Positions 8,181-16,932 of a stretch of DNA of 64,000 bases are shown piece by piece. The stretch's first letter is position 1. Each line of letters starts with the position of its first letter. This DNA comes from an uncultured Oscillospiraceae bacterium (GTDB lineage: Bacteria; Bacillota; Clostridia; Oscillospirales; Oscillospiraceae). The notes under the pieces were generated by a model, which made no database searches, was not told where the DNA came from, and saw only the letters and a program-made list of their open reading frames with translations. The stretch spans positions 1 through 64,000 of the forward strand of contig CAKTOX010000006.1 in assembly GCA_934590355.1 (NCBI GenBank). Direction: 5' to 3'. The translations under genes and the position numbers were made by a program.

Positions 8181-9179
8181 ATGAAAAGAACACTTCCCGC
8201 ACTTATCCTTATACTTTGCCTTGCCCTCGGCGCCTGCACCGCGGGCGGTACGCTCAGCGAGAGCGCGAGCTTCCTGTGCCCCGATGCGCAGTCCTGCGCC
8301 GTTGTCGGAGATAAGCTCGTTTTGGCGCGGCGCGGCGGCGTGAAGTGCCTCGATCTTGAGGGAAACGAGGTCTTTGACAGCGCACTTTCTCAGCTCGATG
8401 CCACGGTGAGCACAAGTGCCGCAGGTGCTATAGCCTACTGCGTCGGAGGAAACACCGTCGTTTTTGACGATGCGCAGACGCTTACGACCGATAACGCCAT
8501 TGTGTCCGCGTCCCTGTCAGACTGCGGCATGGCGGCAGTATGCACCTTTGAGCCGGGCTATAAGGGCGCCGTCACGGTTTATTCCGCGGAAAAAAGCGCC
8601 GTTTATAAGTGGTACAGCGCACTCGGCGAGGTCACCTGCGCACAGGTATCTCCCGATGGAGGACAGCTTGCCGTTTGTGCGGAGAATAAGCTGCATCTGC
8701 TCTGCCTTGACGGCAAGAGCGCGCAGGGCGAATATGACTGCCCCGAGGAGCTTCGCGCAATAGCGTGGCTTGACGGCGTTGTGTGCGGTATAGGCTCGGG
8801 CGGGGTGTACTTCCTCTCGTCCGACGGAGTTAAGAGCCTTGAGCACAGCTTCGGCGACGGTATTACCGGCAAATACGGGGTACTTGACGGCAGGCTCATA
8901 ATAGAAGTGAGAGAAGATGAAAAAAGCAGGGTATGCATCCTCTCGGAGGATGCCGAGCCTGAGAATGAAATCAAGCTTCGCGGCAGCGTGCTCGGCATGG
9001 ACTGCTCCGACGACAGGATACTTATACTCACGCACGATGCTGTCGGCGTTTACGACCGCAAGGGACGGCTCGTGAGCGCGGGCGATGCCTCCGGCGTGAG
9101 CGAGGCAATGCTTCTTGACGGCGGCAGGATACTCACCGTCGGCGGCGGTGTTGCGAAGATACTTCAAAACGACAGATGA
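8181..9179 (+). CDS. Lipoprotein with a beta-propeller-like fold, function unknown
   Basis: Starting at the ATG at 8181 (2 bases after truA), the 332-residue product has a short lipoprotein signal ending in the lipobox LGAC. The mature part is made of repeated short beta-rich units with regularly spaced Gly/Asp turns (for example DGKSAQGEYD, DGVVCGIGSGGVYFLSSDG), which suggests a WD40- or PQQ-like propeller on the outer face of the membrane. The start of the following cvpA-like gene overlaps by 4 bp. No catalytic motif is evident. Its place between truA and cvpA gives no clear clue to function. Confidence 0.8.
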   Translation: MKRTLPALILILCLALGACTAGGTLSESASFLCPDAQSCAVVGDKLVLARRGGVKCLDLEGNEVFDSALSQLDATVSTSAAGAIAYCVGGNTVVFDDAQTLTTDNAIVSASLSDCGMAAVCTFEPGYKGAVTVYSAEKSAVYKWYSALGEVTCAQVSPDGGQLAVCAENKLHLLCLDGKSAQGEYDCPEELRAIAWLDGVVCGIGSGGVYFLSSDGVKSLEHSFGDGITGKYGVLDGRLIIEVREDEKSRVCILSEDAEPENEIKLRGSVLGMDCSDDRILILTHDAVGVYDRKGRLVSAGDASGVSEAMLLDGGRILTVGGGVAKILQNDR

Positions 9180-9883
9180 GATTTGTTATCGAACTTAGCG
9201 TACTGATAATATTATTTTATTGTACATGGCGCGGCTATAAGCGCGGCGCGGTAAACACGGCGATAAGCCTTGTATCGCTTCTCGTCGCCGTATTCGGCGG
9301 GCTGCTTATCGCGTCAAACGCAGCCGACAGCGCATCGTATCTGCTGCGCCCGTTTATAGCCGGCTGCATCGACTCGCAGCTTGAAAGCGACGTCGCTGCC
9401 CGCATCGGAATTTCGGACATAAACGTCGAGGACACTCTTGCAGCGAACCCCGAGCTCGTCAGACCGTATATGTCGCAGTGCCTTCAGAGCATCGGCTTTG
9501 CGCCCAAGAGAGCGGAGCACTATTCGCTCGCGGCGGCACAGGTCTATGGGAAAACGGAGCTTGACGCTCCCACCTCGGCGGCTCAGGCGGCAAGCGGGGC
9601 GATAGCGTATTTAATGATAGCGACATTGTTTTTTGCGCTCATATTATTTTTTGCGTATCTCATAAAACAGATATTCGATCTGCGCTTTCGGATAACCGAC
9701 AACGCGGATTTAGACCTCTACGGCGGCGCTGCGCTCGGCTTTGTGCGCGGATGCATACTTTGCGTCTGCCTGTGCTGGATGCTCAGCTTCTGTGGAATAA
9801 TAATAGGAAACACAACATTGGATGACGGACTGTTCAGCAGATTTTTTCTGATGCTGGACGGCTTGGCAGACAAGATCTATTGA
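9176..9883 (+). CDS. CvpA-family membrane protein
   Basis: The 235-residue product opens with a helix followed by the CvpA-like signature WRGYKRGAVNTAISLVSLLVAVFGG. It has three further hydrophobic helices and a long extracytoplasmic stretch between helices two and three. CvpA proteins are inner-membrane proteins tied to envelope homeostasis and, in Enterobacteria, to colicin V export and stress tolerance; the molecular role is unknown. The gene shares an ATGA overlap with the lipoprotein gene upstream and lies 17 bases before the ClpE-type gene. Confidence 0.82.
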   Translation: MRFVIELSVLIILFYCTWRGYKRGAVNTAISLVSLLVAVFGGLLIASNAADSASYLLRPFIAGCIDSQLESDVAARIGISDINVEDTLAANPELVRPYMSQCLQSIGFAPKRAEHYSLAAAQVYGKTELDAPTSAAQAASGAIAYLMIATLFFALILFFAYLIKQIFDLRFRITDNADLDLYGGAALGFVRGCILCVCLCWMLSFCGIIIGNTTLDDGLFSRFFLMLDGLADKIY

Positions 9884-9900
9884 TGATTGGAGGATAAATC

Positions 9901-12237
9901 ATGCAGCCTAAAATGTGCTCACGCTGCGGCAAAAACGTCGCGGTAGTGTTTATAACAAAGCTTGAGGGCGGAGTTCAGAAAAATGAAGGCCTGTGCCTTA
10001 AATGCGCAAGAGAGCTTCATATACAGCCCGTTGACGATATGATCGAAAAAATGGGCATCTCGGACGAGGACCTCGACAATCTCAGCGGCGAGATGATGAA
10101 CGCCTTGAACGGCGTTGAAAGTCTTATGGAAATGTCGGACGATCCGAATTCCGACTCGGATCCCGACGACGACGGCAAGACCGCGACTTTCCCGTTTCTC
10201 AACAGACTCTTTAACGGCGGCAGCCAGCCGCCCGAAAACGCGGCCTCCGGCGCTCAGAGTCAGCAGCCCAAGGAGGGCGGCAAGCCTCCCAAGCGCAAGT
10301 TCCTTGATAACTACTGCATAAACCTCACCGACCGCGCCCGTGCGGGCAAGCTCGACAGCATGATAGGCCGTGAGGATGAGCTTGAGCGCGTTATTCAGAT
10401 ATTAAACCGCCGCCAGAAGAATAACCCCTGCCTCATCGGCGAGCCCGGCGTCGGCAAGACCGCCGTTGCCGAGGGGCTTGCGCAGCGCATCGCCGCAGGG
10501 CAGGTGCCGTATAAGCTGCGCGACAAGGAGGTGTACCTGCTCGACCTCACCGCGCTCGTTGCCGGCACGCAGTTCCGCGGACAGTTCGAGAGCCGCATGA
10601 AGGGGCTCATCGAGGAAATCCGCAAGCAGGGCAACGTCATTCTCGTCATTGACGAGGTGCATAACATCGTCGGAGCGGGCGACGCCGAGGGCAGCATGAA
10701 CGCCGCGAATATCCTCAAGCCCGCCCTTTCAAGAGGCGAAATTCAGGTCATCGGTGCGACTACCTTCACCGAATACCGCAAGCATATCGAAAAGGACTCC
10801 GCGCTTGAGCGCAGATTCCAGCCCGTCACGATAAACGAGCCGTCCATTGCCGACAGCATTGAGATACTCAAGGGCATACGCAAATACTACGAGGATTACC
10901 ACGGCGTGCGCGTCTCCGACGAGATGTGCGCCGAGGCAGTCAAGCTCTCCGAGCGCTATATAACCGACCGCTTCCTGCCGGATAAGGCTATTGACCTCAT
11001 TGACGAGGCGTGCTCGGACGTAAACCTCAAGGACAAAAATTTCGTGCGCCGCGCCGAGCTTCAGAAGGATCTTGACGACCTTCGCTTTGAGCGGGAAAAT
11101 CTCATGAGCGAGCCCGCGCCTGCCGGCGAGGAGCTCACCGACGCCGCTCTTGACAAGCGCTACGAGCGCATTGCCGAGCTTCGCAGCAAGGAGATGCAGC
11201 GTGAGCAGGAGCTTGCCGCGCTTGAGCTCGAGGGAGTGCCGGAGCTGACTGTGGATAACCTTGCCCGTATAATCGAGCTGTGGACCAAGATCCCGGCATC
11301 GTCGATCCGTGAGGACGAATTTGAGCGCCTTGCGGAGCTTGATAAGCGCCTTAAAGCGCATATAATCGGTCAGGACGAGGCGGTAAACGCCGTTTGCAGC
11401 GCGATAAAGCGCTCGCGCATCGGACTCAAGGCGAAGAGAAAGCCCACGAGCTTTATTTTCGTCGGCGGCACGGGCGTCGGCAAAACGGAGCTCGTAAAGC
11501 GCCTTGCGGCAGACCTTTTTGACTCGCCCGAGTCGCTTATAAGGCTCGATATGTCCGAATTTATGGAGAAATTCAGCGTCTCGCGTATCATCGGCTCGCC
11601 CCCGGGCTATGTCGGCTACGATGAGGCGGGACAGCTCACGGAGAAAATTCGCCGCAAGCCCTATTCCGTCGTGCTGTTTGACGAGATAGAGAAGGCGCAT
11701 CCGGACGTTCTCAACATCCTGCTCCAGATCCTTGACGACGGCAGAATAACCGACGCGCAGGGCAGAACGGTGAACTTTGAAAACACGGTCATCGTCATGA
11801 CGACGAACGCGGGCTCGAATACCAAGGGCGGCGCTCTCGGTTTCGGAGGCACGGTGAGCGATATGGGGCGCGAGAAGGCGATAAAGGCGCTCAACGACTT
11901 CCTCCGTCCGGAGTTTATAAACCGTGTGGACGAGATCGTTTACTTTAACAGCCTCACCGAGGACGACTTTAAACGCATTGCCGTTCTCATGCTCAATGAG
12001 ACCCGCGAGGCTATCGCGGAGCGCGGCATAACGCTCACGTGGGACGACGCTCTCGTTGACTACCTCGTTAAAAAGAGCTATTCCGCGACCTACGGTGCGC
12101 GTAATCTGCGCCGCACCATCCAGCGCGACGTTGAGGACGCCATTGCGCAGAAGATAATCGACTGCCGCGGCGAAAACGCCGAGAATATCCGCGTGTCGTC
12201 CGACGGCGAGCGCGTGACGGTCGAGGTGAGCGCATGA
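9901..12237 (+). CDS. ClpE/ClpC-type AAA+ unfoldase with N-terminal zinc finger
   Basis: The 778-residue product starts with a treble-clef-like zinc finger (CSRCG and CLKCAREL) followed by an acidic linker. It lacks the double Clp-N repeat of ClpC, so it resembles ClpE. Two AAA+ modules follow: Walker A GEPGVGKTAVAEG with Walker B VILVIDEVHN, and Walker A GGTGVGKTELV with Walker B VVLFDEIEKAHP. A coiled middle region lies between them. A loop with ALGFGG in the second module matches the LGF-type hook that docks onto ClpP. The likely role is ATP-driven unfolding of damaged proteins for ClpP. It overlaps the aldolase gene by 4 bp. I see no CtsR box immediately upstream. Confidence 0.92.
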   Translation: MQPKMCSRCGKNVAVVFITKLEGGVQKNEGLCLKCARELHIQPVDDMIEKMGISDEDLDNLSGEMMNALNGVESLMEMSDDPNSDSDPDDDGKTATFPFLNRLFNGGSQPPENAASGAQSQQPKEGGKPPKRKFLDNYCINLTDRARAGKLDSMIGREDELERVIQILNRRQKNNPCLIGEPGVGKTAVAEGLAQRIAAGQVPYKLRDKEVYLLDLTALVAGTQFRGQFESRMKGLIEEIRKQGNVILVIDEVHNIVGAGDAEGSMNAANILKPALSRGEIQVIGATTFTEYRKHIEKDSALERRFQPVTINEPSIADSIEILKGIRKYYEDYHGVRVSDEMCAEAVKLSERYITDRFLPDKAIDLIDEACSDVNLKDKNFVRRAELQKDLDDLRFERENLMSEPAPAGEELTDAALDKRYERIAELRSKEMQREQELAALELEGVPELTVDNLARIIELWTKIPASSIREDEFERLAELDKRLKAHIIGQDEAVNAVCSAIKRSRIGLKAKRKPTSFIFVGGTGVGKTELVKRLAADLFDSPESLIRLDMSEFMEKFSVSRIIGSPPGYVGYDEAGQLTEKIRRKPYSVVLFDEIEKAHPDVLNILLQILDDGRITDAQGRTVNFENTVIVMTTNAGSNTKGGALGFGGTVSDMGREKAIKALNDFLRPEFINRVDEIVYFNSLTEDDFKRIAVLMLNETREAIAERGITLTWDDALVDYLVKKSYSATYGARNLRRTIQRDVEDAIAQKIIDCRGENAENIRVSSDGERVTVEVSA

Positions 12238-13265
12238 TAAGGCTCGAAAGCGACTATCTTGAGGGAGCGCTGCCGGAGATAATGCGGCGGCTTTGCGAAA
12301 CGAACCTCGAGCAGACTCCCGGCTACGGCGCGGACGATTACTGCGCCGCCGCGCGGGAAAAGATAAAAGCCGAGTGCGAGGCGCCCGATGCCGACGTTCA
12401 TTTTCTCGTCGGCGGTACTCAGGCAAATCTGACTGTCATAGCGGCAAGCCTACGCCCGCATCAGGGCGTGCTCGCGGCCGAGACCGCGCACGTCGAGGTG
12501 CACGAAACGGGCGCTGTCGAGGCTACGGGTCATAAGGTAATGACCCTTCCGACAAGCGACGGCAAAATAAGTGCCGAGGCGGTGCGCGCATACGTTTTGC
12601 GCCACCGCGCCGACGAGTCGTTTGAGCATATCGTTCAGCCCGCGATGGTGTATGTTTCCCAGCCGACCGAGACCGGCACGGTCTATTCGCTTGAGGAAAT
12701 GCGAAAGCTCAGCGCCGTCTGCCGCGAGCTCGGCCTTATCCTTTTCTGCGACGGAGCGCGTCTTTCCTGCGCTCTTGCCTGCGAGGGCACCCCGAGCCTG
12801 CCCGAGCTTGCGCGGCTGTGCGACGTGTTTTACATAGGCGGCACCAAGCACGGCGCCCTTTTCGGCGAGGCGGTCGTTATCTGCAACGACGCAATTAAGC
12901 GTGATTTTCGCTATATCATAAAGCAGCGCGGCGGAATGCTCGCAAAGGGCAGACTTCTGGGGCTGCAATTTGACGAGTTGTTCACCGACGGACTTTATTA
13001 CAGGGTCGGACGCCGCGAGGTGGAGCTTGCCGCAAGACTTTGCGAGGCTTTCAGGGCGAAGGGCATCAAATTTAAATACCCCTCTCCGACCAATCAAGTT
13101 TTCCCGATACTCAGCGCCGCTCAGCTTGCCGCGCTGCGCGAAAAATACAGCTTTTCCGTGCAGGAGCCGCTGGCGGACGGCGGTGCGGTCGTGAGGCTTT
13201 GCACGAGCTGGGCAAGCCGTGAGTGCGATGTGGATGAGCTTATAGCAGACGTTAAAAAACTCTGA
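12234..13265 (+). CDS. Low-specificity threonine aldolase / beta-eliminating lyase family (PLP enzyme)
   Basis: The 343-residue product has the fold-type I PLP enzyme pattern of threonine aldolases: a phosphate-binding GGTQANL segment, a histidine that stacks on the cofactor (AHVEVHETGA), an aspartate in FCDGARL, and the Schiff-base lysine in GGTKHG. It would cleave L-threonine or allo-threonine to glycine and acetaldehyde, or act on a related beta-hydroxy amino acid. It is translationally coupled to the ClpE-type gene by an ATGA overlap, which is an unusual partner for an amino-acid enzyme. Confidence 0.9.
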   Translation: MIRLESDYLEGALPEIMRRLCETNLEQTPGYGADDYCAAAREKIKAECEAPDADVHFLVGGTQANLTVIAASLRPHQGVLAAETAHVEVHETGAVEATGHKVMTLPTSDGKISAEAVRAYVLRHRADESFEHIVQPAMVYVSQPTETGTVYSLEEMRKLSAVCRELGLILFCDGARLSCALACEGTPSLPELARLCDVFYIGGTKHGALFGEAVVICNDAIKRDFRYIIKQRGGMLAKGRLLGLQFDELFTDGLYYRVGRREVELAARLCEAFRAKGIKFKYPSPTNQVFPILSAAQLAALREKYSFSVQEPLADGGAVVRLCTSWASRECDVDELIADVKKL

Positions 13266-13274
13266 GGTGATATT

Positions 13275-13787
13275 ATGAACAAGATAGAAATAATTCAGGG
13301 CGATATAACCAAGCAGAAGGTCGACGCAATCGTCAACGCCGCGAACTGCTCGCTTCTCGGCGGCGGCGGAGTGGACGGAGCGATACACCGCGCGGCAGGA
13401 CCCGAGCTTCTTGCCGAGTGCCGCGGCTTAAACGGCTGCAAAACGGGCGAGGCGAAGATAACCCGCGGCTACAAGCTGCCGGCAAAGTACGTTATCCACA
13501 CCCCCGGTCCCGTGTGGCACGGCGGCACGAAGTACGAGCCGGAGCTTCTGAGCGCGTGCTATATAAGCTGCCTCGAGCTTGCCTCGGAATACGGCTGCAA
13601 GACCGTCGATTTCCCCTCGATATCCACGGGAGTGTACCGCTTTCCGCTCGAGCGGGCGTCCAAGATCGCCATCGGCACGATAAGCGATTTCCTCAAATTC
13701 CATCCCGAGATCGAGCGCGTGCGCATGGTCTGCTTTGATGAGAAAACGAAGGAGTATTATGACAAAGCACTGGAGAGCCTTAAATGA
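13275..13787 (+). CDS. Macro-domain protein (O-acetyl-ADP-ribose deacetylase-like)
   Basis: The 170 residues are almost entirely one macro domain of the YmdB/MacroD type. It shows [30 protein letters not shown], split over the ADP-ribose-binding loop, and a second glycine-rich loop in [11 protein letters not shown]. Such proteins hydrolyse O-acetyl-ADP-ribose or remove ADP-ribose from proteins and nucleic acids. GAGGTGAT lies just upstream of the ATG at 13275. The stop codon overlaps the start of the rhomboid gene. No sirtuin or ADP-ribosyltransferase partner is present nearby. Confidence 0.93.
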   Translation: MNKIEIIQGDITKQKVDAIVNAANCSLLGGGGVDGAIHRAAGPELLAECRGLNGCKTGEAKITRGYKLPAKYVIHTPGPVWHGGTKYEPELLSACYISCLELASEYGCKTVDFPSISTGVYRFPLERASKIAIGTISDFLKFHPEIERVRMVCFDEKTKEYYDKALESLK

Positions 13788-14344
13788 AAAGACTGTTCCG
13801 ACTTCAGTATAATGCCCCCGTGACGATAACCTTTGCACTTTTGTCACTGTTTGCGCTTGTGCTCGGCAAAATCACCGACGGCTGGACTAATACGTATCTG
13901 TTCAGCGTGTGGCGCTCGTCACTGTCCGATATTTTGACCTACCCCCGCTTTTTTCTGCACGTCCTCGGTCACGCCGATTACAACCACTATATAGGCAACA
14001 TGATGATGATACTCGTCGTGGGCCCCGGCCTTGAGGAAAAGTACGGCAGCCGAAATCTTCTCAGCGCGATCGTCATAACGGCGCTCGTTTCGGGGCTCGT
14101 GTATTGGTTCTTGTTCCCCGGCTCAATGCTCATGGGCGCGTCGGGCATTGTGTTCATGATGATAGTCATGGCCTCGCTTGCGGGAATGCGCGACGGCTAC
14201 ATACCCATCACGCTCATTCTCGTGCTCATTTTATACCTCGGCAACGAGATAGTTGACGGGATCATGCTCAACGACAACGTTTCTCAGCTGACGCATATCA
14301 TAGGCGGCGTTTGCGGCGCCGTGCTGGGGCTAAGACGCCGATGA
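13784..14344 (+). CDS. Rhomboid-family intramembrane serine protease
   Basis: The 186-residue product has about six hydrophobic helices. The catalytic serine lies in MGASGIVF (the rhomboid GxSG motif) and the second catalytic residue is a histidine in [10 protein letters not shown] of the last helix. An HxxxN motif ([10 protein letters not shown]) in the second helix also fits. Rhomboids cleave within membrane segments of other proteins. ATGA overlaps join it to the genes on both sides. Substrates are unknown. Confidence 0.88.
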   Translation: MKRLFRLQYNAPVTITFALLSLFALVLGKITDGWTNTYLFSVWRSSLSDILTYPRFFLHVLGHADYNHYIGNMMMILVVGPGLEEKYGSRNLLSAIVITALVSGLVYWFLFPGSMLMGASGIVFMMIVMASLAGMRDGYIPITLILVLILYLGNEIVDGIMLNDNVSQLTHIIGGVCGAVLGLRRR

Positions 14345-14769
14345 GAGAAAAAGCGCTTATATCCGCCTGCCTTCTCGGCGCGGAGTGTAAATACAGCGGC
14401 GGCAGCAATGCTCTGCCCGAGGATACGATCGAGGCCCTCAAGGGGAAATATGAGCTTATCCCCGTTTGCCCCGAATGCTACGGTGGGCTCACAATACCCA
14501 GAGCTCCGGCCGAGCGCAGGGGCGATAAGGTCGTCTCCAAAACCGGCGCGGACGTGACCGCACAGTTTCAAAAGGGCGCGCAAGCGGCGCTGCACCTTGC
14601 CGAAATATTCGGCGCGCGGCTTGCGATATTTAAGGAAAACAGCCCCTCCTGCGGCAGCGGGACTATTTACGACGGCACGTTCACCGGCACGCTCACGCAG
14701 GGCGACGGCGTGACTGCCGAGCTTCTCAAAAAACACGGAATTACGGTCATAGGCGAAAATGCACTCTGA
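14341..14769 (+). CDS. DUF523 family protein
   Basis: 142 residues from the ATG at 14341, which overlaps the rhomboid stop. The DUF523 pattern is clear: ISACLLGAECKYSGGSN at the N-terminus, VCPECYGGL, TPR-like IPRAPAERRG, and KENSPSCGSG towards the end. The four conserved cysteines suggest a metal or Fe-S site. The function is unknown; relatives are often fused to or associated with thiouridine or DNA-repair-type proteins. The end of the gene forms part of a terminator stem. Confidence 0.92.
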   Translation: MREKALISACLLGAECKYSGGSNALPEDTIEALKGKYELIPVCPECYGGLTIPRAPAERRGDKVVSKTGADVTAQFQKGAQAALHLAEIFGARLAIFKENSPSCGSGTIYDGTFTGTLTQGDGVTAELLKKHGITVIGENAL

Positions 14770-14789
14770 TTATTTCAGGGTGCATTTTT
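14756..14789 (+). terminator. Terminator overlapping the DUF523 stop codon
   Basis: AAAATGCACTCTG (14756-14768) pairs with CAGGGTGCATTTT (14776-14788), with one G-T pair and a 7-base loop, followed by T residues. The left arm covers the last codons of the gene. It closes the ClpE-aldolase-macro-rhomboid-DUF523 run before yabP. Confidence 0.85.
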
Positions 14790-14833
14790 AGTTTCTTATC
14801 CTCATATGCTTGTACAAAAAAGGAGGGCACGAC

Positions 14834-15121
14834 ATGGCATATGAGGAAAAAGCAAAAACACAGGCGCCCAAGCCGCACGGCCTGAGCCTTGAGGACAGGG
14901 CGAGGCTGAGCGTGAGCGGAGTTGAGGACGTTGAGAGCTTCGACGAAACGCTCGTTGTGATGAATACGACATCGGGCGACCTCATTGTGCGCGGCAGCGG
15001 GCTGCATATAAGCAGGATAGACCTCGACGCGGGAAAGCTCAGCGTCGAGGGAGTCATTTCCGAGCTGAGCTACGAGGAAAAGCAAAGCTCTGTCAGCCTT
15101 TGGCAGCGGCTTTTCGGATAA
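14834..15121 (+). CDS. yabP: Sporulation protein YabP
   Basis: The 95-residue product begins at the ATG at 14834, with AGGAGGG 6 bases upstream; an in-frame extension to 14810 would include that ribosome site. It contains the YabP/YqfC fold pattern (RLSVSGVEDVESFDETLVVM and LIVRGSGLHISRIDLDAGKL, each part of a beta-rich domain). YabP acts with YabQ in spore cortex assembly in Bacillus. The gene abuts yabQ with no gap, matching the yabP-yabQ-divIC-yabR order of Firmicutes. Confidence 0.92.
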   Translation: MAYEEKAKTQAPKPHGLSLEDRARLSVSGVEDVESFDETLVVMNTTSGDLIVRGSGLHISRIDLDAGKLSVEGVISELSYEEKQSSVSLWQRLFG

Positions 15122-15730
15122 ATGCATATTGCCGTTTCGCTCCAGCTCACGCAGCTTTGCGCCTCGATGCTGCTGGGCTTTGCGCTCGGCGCGGTGTATG
15201 ACGTCCTGCGAACTATCCGCCGCAGGCTCGGCTTGACGGCGCTTTGCGACGCGCTGTTTTGCCTTATCGCTTTCACGGGACTTTTCATGCTCGGCATGAG
15301 CTTCGGCGAGGGAGAGCTTCATTTTCTCATGCTCTGCTTTGCCGCGCTCGGCTTTTGCCTTTATATGCGCCTGCTCAGCCCCGCGGTGCTCGCCGTGCTC
15401 GGTTTTATAGCGGAGCTTATCACAAAGATTTTTGCGCCTCTCGCAAGGGTCATAAAATTATTTTTCGAAATCGCCAAAAAATGCTTTGAAAAATTCTGTA
15501 ATTGCGTTAAAATCAGACTAAGCAATGCAATGAGTGCAAGAATAATCGAAAATACGAGGAGAAAATCGGAAAAAAATGAAAAAATCTGCGACGATACTCT
15601 CTCTGGCATTGACGATGCTGGCCGTATATGCTATTCTGAACCTTGTAAGCATAAGCCGTCAGGTGCGCGACGCGGCGGAGCAGTCGGAATGTCTGCGGGC
15701 GGAGATAGAGGCCGCGCAGGCAGAAAATGA
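15122..15730 (+). CDS. yabQ: Spore cortex protein YabQ, with a long C-terminal overlap into divIC
   Basis: The ATG at 15122 directly follows the yabP stop. The first 130 or so residues contain several hydrophobic helices including the typical ALGAVYDVLRTIRRR loop. The frame then continues for a basic tail and runs 155 bp into the divIC gene before TGA 15728-15730. Sequence after about residue 152 (ENTRRKSEKNEK and beyond) is dictated by the divIC frame and looks low-complexity. The overlap is longer than expected for coupled genes. It could be natural read-through of a stop-free frame or a frameshift near the yabQ 3' end. Confidence 0.85.
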   Translation: MHIAVSLQLTQLCASMLLGFALGAVYDVLRTIRRRLGLTALCDALFCLIAFTGLFMLGMSFGEGELHFLMLCFAALGFCLYMRLLSPAVLAVLGFIAELITKIFAPLARVIKLFFEIAKKCFEKFCNCVKIRLSNAMSARIIENTRRKSEKNEKICDDTLSGIDDAGRICYSEPCKHKPSGARRGGAVGMSAGGDRGRAGRK

Positions 15731-15845
15731 GCTTTTGAGCGATGCGCTTGAGGCGCTCTGCGACGGCTCAGGTCTCGAAAAAGAGGCCGAAGCGCGGCTG
15801 AGGCTCATAAGAGGCGACGCGGCGGTGTTTGCGGATAAGGACTGA
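15576..15845 (+). CDS. divIC: Septum formation initiator (DivIC/FtsB family)
   Basis: The 89-residue product has a short cytoplasmic start, one transmembrane helix (residues 6-26) and a coiled-coil segment with heptad-like Leu/Ala/Glu spacing, then a short C-terminal part with the family-typical IE-related acidic end. This is the DivIC/FtsB layout: a bitopic divisome protein that pairs with FtsL. The cluster position after yabP-yabQ and before an S1 protein is the same as divIC in Bacillus. GAGGAG lies rather far (14 bases) upstream of the ATG. Confidence 0.88.
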   Translation: MKKSATILSLALTMLAVYAILNLVSISRQVRDAAEQSECLRAEIEAAQAENELLSDALEALCDGSGLEKEAEARLRLIRGDAAVFADKD

Positions 15846-15880
15846 AAATAAAGAATATAAAGAATGGGGAACTAATACAT

Positions 15881-16330
15881 ATGCAGCCTGAAGTGGGAGC
15901 GGTGCTTGAGGGCAAGGTAAGCGGTATCACGAAATTCGGAGCGTTTGTCAACCTGTCCGGCGGCGGGAGCGGACTTGTGCACATATCCGAGATCGCAAAC
16001 GCCTATGTCAGCGATGTTTCGCAGTATGTCAGCGTCGGACAGACGGTTAAGGTCAAGATCATCGGCATAAACGGAGACAAGATAAATCTTTCGATCAAGC
16101 GCGCCGAGGAGCGCGAGAGCGAAGCACGCCGTCCCGAGCGGCCGCAGCAGCCCAAACCACAGCCGCGCCCCGAGCCGAGAAGAGAGCAGCCCGCTGCCGG
16201 TCAGGTGGCGGCGCCCACGGAGGATCAGGCGTTTGAGGATAAGCTTAAGCAGTTTATGAAGGAATCGGACAGCCGCATTGCCGGAAACCCCATGTATGCA
16301 GACCGCGGCCGCTCCAGAAGAAGAAAATAA
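15881..16330 (+). CDS. S1-domain RNA-binding protein (YabR / general stress protein 13 type)
   Basis: Residues 1-72 form one S1 domain (GAVLEGKVSGITKFGAFVNL, then GLVHISEIA and VKVKIIGING). The second half is a Pro/Arg/Gln-rich linker ending in a basic tail (GRSRRRK). YabR-like proteins bind RNA and associate with ribosomes. The gene ends the yabP-yabQ-divIC-yabR run and a terminator follows within a few bases. Confidence 0.9.
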   Translation: MQPEVGAVLEGKVSGITKFGAFVNLSGGGSGLVHISEIANAYVSDVSQYVSVGQTVKVKIIGINGDKINLSIKRAEERESEARRPERPQQPKPQPRPEPRREQPAAGQVAAPTEDQAFEDKLKQFMKESDSRIAGNPMYADRGRSRRRK

Positions 16331-16335
16331 GATGT

Positions 16336-16371
16336 CAAAACAGCCTTCGGTACACTCCGGGGGCTGTTTTT
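16336..16371 (+). terminator. Terminator after the S1-domain gene
   Basis: AAAACAGCC (16336-16344) pairs with GGCTGTTTT (16361-16369). The intervening 16 bases may form a short inner stem. The right arm runs into six T residues. Confidence 0.85.
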
Positions 16372-16847
16372 TCGACCGTTTTCGGCAAAAAAGAAGCAAA
16401 ATGCAGCGTCGGAGCAGCCCTCATGCAGAGCGCTCGGCAGCCTCGGAACATAACCGAGCGCATTTGCAAGCGGAAATTCCCGCGGCCTGTGCTCTTTTAA
16501 CGAAATTCTTATGTTTTTCTCAGAGAAGCGGCGGCGCAAACAGTATAGACACCCTGCAAAAAACTCCGAGCGCCCTGCAAAATGCAGCCTTCATGAATTA
16601 AAATCGCAGTTAAAATGAAAGGCTACTTTCAAAAAGCATAGTGCATTTGCAAGTGCGGTGCAGCAAAACTTGCAGATTATAGCCCGTTAAGAGCCTTAAC
16701 AGACCCAAAACGAATAATGACGCCTTGCCTTATTCAAACTGCAAAATCGTAGGATAATGCGATCTGCAAGTTTCCGAAATGATGCTGCAAATTGCAATCC
16801 TTTGTGCAAGTTTAACAAAATGTAAAATATGATTTTGTGAAAAACAG
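16372..16847. other. Gene-free interval with clustered TGCAA words
   Basis: I see no convincing protein gene here. The interval becomes AT-rich from about 16500. It holds about ten TGCAA or TTGCA words, including near 16465, 16555, 16575, 16650, 16672, 16739, 16769, 16791, 16797 and 16806. Two short hairpins can form: GCTCGG/CCGAGC near 16430-16460 and GTTAAG/CTTAAC near 16686-16700. It ends at the promoter of the 27-residue gene. Confidence 0.6.
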
Positions 16848-16875
16848 TTGATTTTCTCGGCAAAATAGCTATAAT
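16848..16875 (+). promoter_or_regulatory. Promoter of the 27-residue membrane peptide gene
   Basis: TTGATT (16848-16853) and TATAAT (16870-16875) are separated by 16 bases. The expected start of transcription near 16882 leaves a leader of about 50 bases before the ATG at 16933. Confidence 0.7.
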
Positions 16876-16932
16876 GAAAATTGCAAAGAGGCAATTAACT
16901 CAAGGCCTGAATTATGAAAGGAGCATACGGCT

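Noticed and set aside
10729..12426. 565-codon open frame on the minus strand opposite the ClpE-type gene
   Set aside because: It mirrors the codon structure of a well-supported gene. Its product is low in family-like motifs, and such long antisense frames are expected in GC-rich coding DNA.
16278..16601. 107-codon frame starting inside the S1-domain gene
   Set aside because: It begins in a known gene, crosses a strong terminator and has no ribosome site.
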